Shown here in pieces: positions 21,858 through 22,565 of a stretch of 22,565 bases of DNA. The notes under the pieces were generated by a model. The model had not been told where the DNA came from, did no database searches, and saw nothing but the letters and a program-made list of their open reading frames with translations. The position numbers and the translations under genes are program-made. Position 1 is the first letter of the stretch, and each line of letters starts with the position of its first letter. The DNA comes from Plakobranchus ocellatus (lineage: Eukaryota; Mollusca; Gastropoda; Plakobranchidae). The stretch lies in the NCBI GenBank assembly GCA_019648995.1, contig BLXT01000588.1, positions 1,622,763 through 1,645,327 of the forward strand, given 5' to 3'.

Positions 21858-22565
21858 AGCTTAAGGTTGTAACGGAAATGTGTAGCTTGAATTTTGTTTC
21901 TGTTCTACAGAAACCCGAAACAGCAAATAGACACATCAAAAAGAAAAACCATGTCAATTATAAAATGCAAAGCCTTATCCAGCAAGGCATGTGTCTTAAG
22001 ATGATGGTCCCATATTACAAAGCATAATTTATCTCACCCGTGTCCAAGCGATTAATAGCCACGGTGAGGATTCTTTTCCTTAGATCACCTCTTCAAGAAG
22101 TTTTAAACGCTATGCATGCGTGTCTAAAAGGCTCTTATAGCATCAATCTTTCCACAAAACGTGGCAATGTTAATTCAGGGCAAAATCATAATTTAAATGT
22201 AATGAACATAAATAAATAAAACCTTGTATTGCCTTCAAATACAGCTTGTTGAGAAAGTTAGTACAATTTCTTCTTGTAGGTAAAATGTATTACAAAAATA
22301 ATATGAGACTGTTTTTTAGCTCTTTGCACTACATTCACAAAGGACATAATATGTGAATTAAACGTTGTAAGTCGAAACTCGCTATCAGGAATTGAAACTT
22401 AAAACGTGTAAATGCACACATTGGGGACTCAGATAGGTAGTCGGTGAATTACCAAAATCCCAAACCAAATCTATAGCATGTATGGTTCTTTTTTTTTTTA
22501 TTATTACCACTGATGAAAAGAAAAAGAAAACTATGCCTAAAACCAATTTAAAGACCCCCCCCCCC
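21858..22565. other. Upstream flank of the SLC5 gene; nothing recognised
   Basis: AT-rich sequence that should include the promoter or first intron of the minus-strand SLC5 gene. The plus-strand frame at 21845-22027 is a short chance frame without motifs. No TATA box could be assigned with confidence. Confidence 0.45.
22555..22565. repeat. Terminal poly-C run
   Basis: Eleven C residues run into the end of the window. The tract is cut by the window edge, so its full length is unknown. Confidence 0.9.

Overview
The window looks like AT-rich, intron- and repeat-dominated DNA from an animal, most likely a mollusc and perhaps a gastropod. The evidence is long non-coding stretches, a tRNA-derived SINE, long microsatellites, many GATCTAGA-type motifs (a feature I associate with gastropod genomes) and one animal-type solute carrier gene. 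No bacterial operons, RNA genes or CRISPR arrays are visible.

There is one intact gene, on the minus strand near the right edge (about 19926-21788). It is a complete, single-exon, SLC5-family sodium-coupled symporter, closest to the monocarboxylate (SLC5A8/SLC5A12), multivitamin (SLC5A6) and iodide (SLC5A5) branch. The next most informative part is 4.86-11.15 kb. Read by eye across frameshifts and stops, it holds two decayed protein-coding relics lying head to head. The minus-strand relic (about 4860-6520, with probable upstream pieces to 8700) belongs to an uncharacterised metazoan family with an RNase H/transposase-like signature (a YQN block and GHTQMECDS). Its upstream part contains four diverged copies of one short coding module. 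The plus-strand relic (about 9255-11148) belongs to a second uncharacterised high-copy metazoan family (VVDNID...NSTT, MGNPF and WGW...PVWTT blocks). It has lost two large internal segments and runs into an assembly gap of 53 Ns.

Layout: 1-2225, no gene; 2226-2495, tRNA-related SINE (minus); 2500-4860, no gene; 4860-8700, relic 1; 9255-11148, relic 2; 11149-11201, gap; 11340-13450, nothing recognised; 13458-13673, TAG/AGT microsatellite; 13700-17000, no gene, with GATCTAGA-rich patches; 17002-17332, an inverted repeat and the second copy of a dispersed repeat whose first copy lies at 7815-7991; 17498-19325, CA, TA and GT microsatellites; 19926-21788, transporter gene; 21860-22565, nothing recognised, ending in a run of C.

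Family assignments come from memory of conserved blocks, not from a database search. The two relics are non-functional as read. A joint origin as one two-gene mobile element is a hypothesis only.
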